Part shown: piece after piece, positions 21,536-22,898 of the stretch
How the letters are laid out: each line of letters begins with the position of its first letter
Numbering within the stretch: position 1 is the stretch's first letter
Origin: a virus
Virus record (IMG/VR): IMGVR_UViG_3300034110_000398
Span: 1-22,898 of that record
DNA length: 22,898 nucleotides
Strand: one strand, 5' to 3'
Made by a program: the position numbers and the translations under genes
Notes under the pieces: generated by a model
Database searches by the model: none
What the model saw: the letters and a program-made list of their open reading frames with translations, nothing else
Told to the model about the DNA's origin: nothing

Positions 21536-21683
21536 GCGCCCGGATCATCCCCTTTCGACCAAGGTCAGCGCAGCGGCCACATCCCCCATCAACCACTCGA
21601 CCAAAGCCCACCCCATGACTGAAGACCCCTCCATCGCAGACCCGGCCGCAGGACGAGACCTCTGAAATTACCTGGAGCAGCAC

Positions 21684-21932
21684 ATGACGGATGATGCAAC
21701 CGAAAAAAACAAGGCCACGCCCACGCAGATGATGCTGCTGGGCATGGCGGCTTCCCTGGCCGAGGTCGTCCAGGAGCTCAAGCGCAGCGAGAGCGTCGAC
21801 ACCGAGCGGCTGGATACCAGGCTGGGCGAGCTGTCTGAAAAGCTGCGGCGCAGCTACGAGGCGGGTGAACATGGGGCCTTGATGGTGGACTTTGTCCGGA
21901 AAGGCAGCGGTGGCGATGGCTACTACCGATAA
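21684..21932 (+). CDS. Small acidic helical protein, 82 residues
   Basis: It starts MTDDATEKNKATPTQMMLLGMAASLAEVVQELKRSESVDTERLDTRLGELSEKLRRSYEAGEHG at ATG 21684, with GGAG 6 nt upstream. The body is two amphipathic helices. I do not recognise it. It overlaps the next gene by 17 nt and lies 148 nt after the repressor-like gene, so it may be expressed in the lysogen. The 148-nt gap itself holds no gene that I can support. Confidence 0.65.
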   Translation: MTDDATEKNKATPTQMMLLGMAASLAEVVQELKRSESVDTERLDTRLGELSEKLRRSYEAGEHGALMVDFVRKGSGGDGYYR

Positions 21933-22467
21933 CCACCAACGGCATCCGGACTTCGACGGCTTCCTGGACAAAATCATGGAGGCCACCAGCGCGGCGCCGC
22001 CGGCGGCACCCCCGCCAGACGCCTTGCCAGGCTATGACAGCATGCCTGATTCCAATGATAATGCGCGCATGAGCACCGTAACCCATGTCGAGCTTGATGC
22101 CAAGCTGGAAGCCATCGAGGCCCGAGCCGATGCCCGGCTGAGCCGGTTCGAGGATCGCATCGACCAAGCCATCCTCGAGATGCGGCGCGACCGGGAGGAA
22201 CTCAGGCGCGGACTGGAGACGGACCAGCAGGGGCGCCGGGATGAATTGCGCAACCTGAAGACCAACCTGTGGGTGGCGGCCATCACCATCATTCTGGGTG
22301 TAGCGGCCTTCAACGCCACCGTGCTGTCGAACATGGTGACGTCGTTCGACTCCGGTCGGTCGACGGCTGAAGCCATCGGCAAGGCCGGCCAGGAGGTCGA
22401 GAAGGCCCGCGAGTTATTGGAGCAAGTGCGACAGCAACAGCAGGCCAGCGCTGCGCCCAAGCAGTAG
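21916..22467 (+). CDS. Coiled-coil inner-membrane protein, prophage exclusion candidate
   Basis: A 183-residue protein from ATG 21916 (MATTDNHQRHPDFDGFLDKIMEA); TTG 21892 is an alternative. Residues 22-55 are a proline-rich link, 58-113 a highly charged coiled coil (KLEAIEARADARLSRFEDRIDQAILEMRRDREELRRGL), 118-137 a membrane span (LWVAAITIILGVAAFNATVL), and 150-180 a second helix rich in Glu and Gln. With a basic stretch before the span, the long coiled coil should be cytoplasmic. The family is not one I can name, but similar coiled-coil plus one-span proteins occur in prophage immunity regions. A role in superinfection exclusion is a hypothesis from place and topology only. A terminator follows. 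Confidence 0.7.
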   Translation: MATTDNHQRHPDFDGFLDKIMEATSAAPPAAPPPDALPGYDSMPDSNDNARMSTVTHVELDAKLEAIEARADARLSRFEDRIDQAILEMRRDREELRRGLETDQQGRRDELRNLKTNLWVAAITIILGVAAFNATVLSNMVTSFDSGRSTAEAIGKAGQEVEKARELLEQVRQQQQASAAPKQ

Positions 22468-22487
22468 GTCAAGGCCACCAACAACCC

Positions 22488-22509
22488 ACCGCCTCCAAGC
22501 GGTTTTTTT
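22488..22509 (+). terminator. Rho-independent terminator after the membrane-protein gene
   Basis: ACCGC-CTCCAA-GCGGT forms a 5-bp stem with a six-base loop, followed by six further T residues (seven in the run). It starts 20 nt after the stop at 22467 and closes the rightward immunity transcript. Confidence 0.75.
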
Positions 22510-22641
22510 GCGCATCCAACTGGTTGCCGGCCGGGTGCGACGCGGAGCGATCAGGCGGTGATCTTTGCTCACACCATGGCACGACCACGGAGCCCGTCGG
22601 GACGTCAAGGGGCTGCCAGCCTCTGCCAAGACCCCACGATC

Positions 22642-22669
22642 TAGACACACATTGCAAATTTGGTATGCT
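22642..22669 (+). promoter_or_regulatory. Promoter candidate overlapping the toxin-gene start
   Basis: TAGACA (22642-22647), a 16-nt spacer and an extended -10, TGG-TATGCT (22661-22669). The boxes match consensus at 5/6 and 4/6. The -10 box includes the ATG at 22665, so a transcript from here would begin after that ATG. Either it is not the promoter of this gene, or translation starts later. Confidence 0.35.
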
Positions 22670-22898
22670 CCAATGGAAGTTCCAAACGTATGTCTCGCCC
22701 ACTGGGCGCAATGACGTACAAGATGCGATAGACGGCTATGACATCTACGGACAAACCATGTTCGAACGAGCCGTCATGCACTTGGCAGTCTCGCCCAAGA
22801 AGCAATGGGACGAACCACACGGAAAGAAGCTGAAAAATGAAGACCCGCTCTACGAAATCCGATACCAAGCGTTCCGGCGACAGGAGCGCGCGCTCGGC
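22665..22898 (+). CDS. Gp49/HigB-like (RelE superfamily) toxin, 5' part
   Basis: An open frame of 78 codons from ATG 22665 to the window edge, without a stop. It reads MLQWKFQTYVSPTGRNDVQDAIDGYDIYGQTMFERAVMHLAVSPKKQWDEPHGKKLKNEDPLYEIRYQAF. The elements 'W.f..YvS..GrN.VQ', 'FeRAv.HLa..Pk.qW.eP..KKL', and 'LYEIR' are characteristic of the phage-derived Gp49-like family, relatives of HigB/RelE mRNA-cutting toxins. Basic residues after LYEIR would be in the catalytic region, which is partly outside the window. Such genes are usually followed by a HTH antitoxin; that would lie beyond the edge. No ribosome-binding site is clear. Confidence 0.8.
   Translation, partial: MLQWKFQTYVSPTGRNDVQDAIDGYDIYGQTMFERAVMHLAVSPKKQWDEPHGKKLKNEDPLYEIRYQAFRRQERALG

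Noticed and set aside
21465-21986. A leftward 173-codon frame opposite the small acidic protein
   Set aside because: The rightward frames have good ribosome-binding sites and helical, charged composition; the leftward one covers the end of the repressor-like gene and has no supporting motif.
22510-22641. Gap before the toxin gene examined for a gene, attachment site or RNA
   Set aside because: No tRNA-like fold, repeat or supported open frame; only the terminator before it and the promoter candidate after it.

Overview
The window is most of a temperate, lambdoid siphovirus-type prophage in a GC-rich host. The style of the proteins (YdaS/Cro-like regulator, lambda-type portal and terminase, ClpP-like protease/capsid fusion, DUF1799, DUF2190, DUF2513) suggests a betaproteobacterium of the order Burkholderiales, perhaps Comamonadaceae. 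That placement rests on recalled family resemblance, not on a search. No integrase, attachment site, tRNA, lysis gene or CRISPR is visible, so the element continues past both edges.

Right end (about 20.67-22.90 kb), immunity region. A YdaS/Cro-like regulator (leftward) and a HTH repressor-like gene (rightward) diverge from a 73-bp space holding a 7+7 bp operator palindrome. Rightward come the repressor-like gene, a small acidic protein, a coiled-coil membrane protein, a terminator, and the start of a Gp49/RelE-like toxin cut by the edge.

Middle right (about 17.4-20.67 kb), leftward early operon. It holds small regulator-like genes, an O-like replication initiator, a P-like helicase-loader candidate and two small hypotheticals. 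Many are translationally coupled by ATGA overlaps. One DUF2513 gene faces the other way. The O-like gene carries two arrays of short repeats that look like a replication origin. Just upstream, a promoter and terminator on the opposite strand define a roughly 60-nt antisense RNA placed like lambda OOP.

Middle (about 8.3-17.4 kb), leftward packaging and head genes. These are a tail-completion-like protein, a cos candidate, small and large terminase, a Mor-like DNA-binding protein, gpW-like connector, portal, the protease/major-capsid fusion with an internal start, DUF2190 and a head-tail joining protein. A rightward membrane-protein gene (a moron) interrupts the block. Two copies of a 33-bp palindromic element lie exactly the same distance upstream of gpW and of the protease/capsid gene, and a terminator separates portal from capsid.

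Left (1-8.3 kb), leftward tail genes. These are a tail terminator-like protein, a small protein, the tail tube, the tail assembly chaperone with a textbook -1 frameshift signal into DUF1799, a 1474-aa tape measure, a distal tail protein and the start of a repeat-bearing tail fibre. No gene-free stretch exceeds 300 bases; the longest is about 200 bases, between the membrane-protein gene and the toxin gene.
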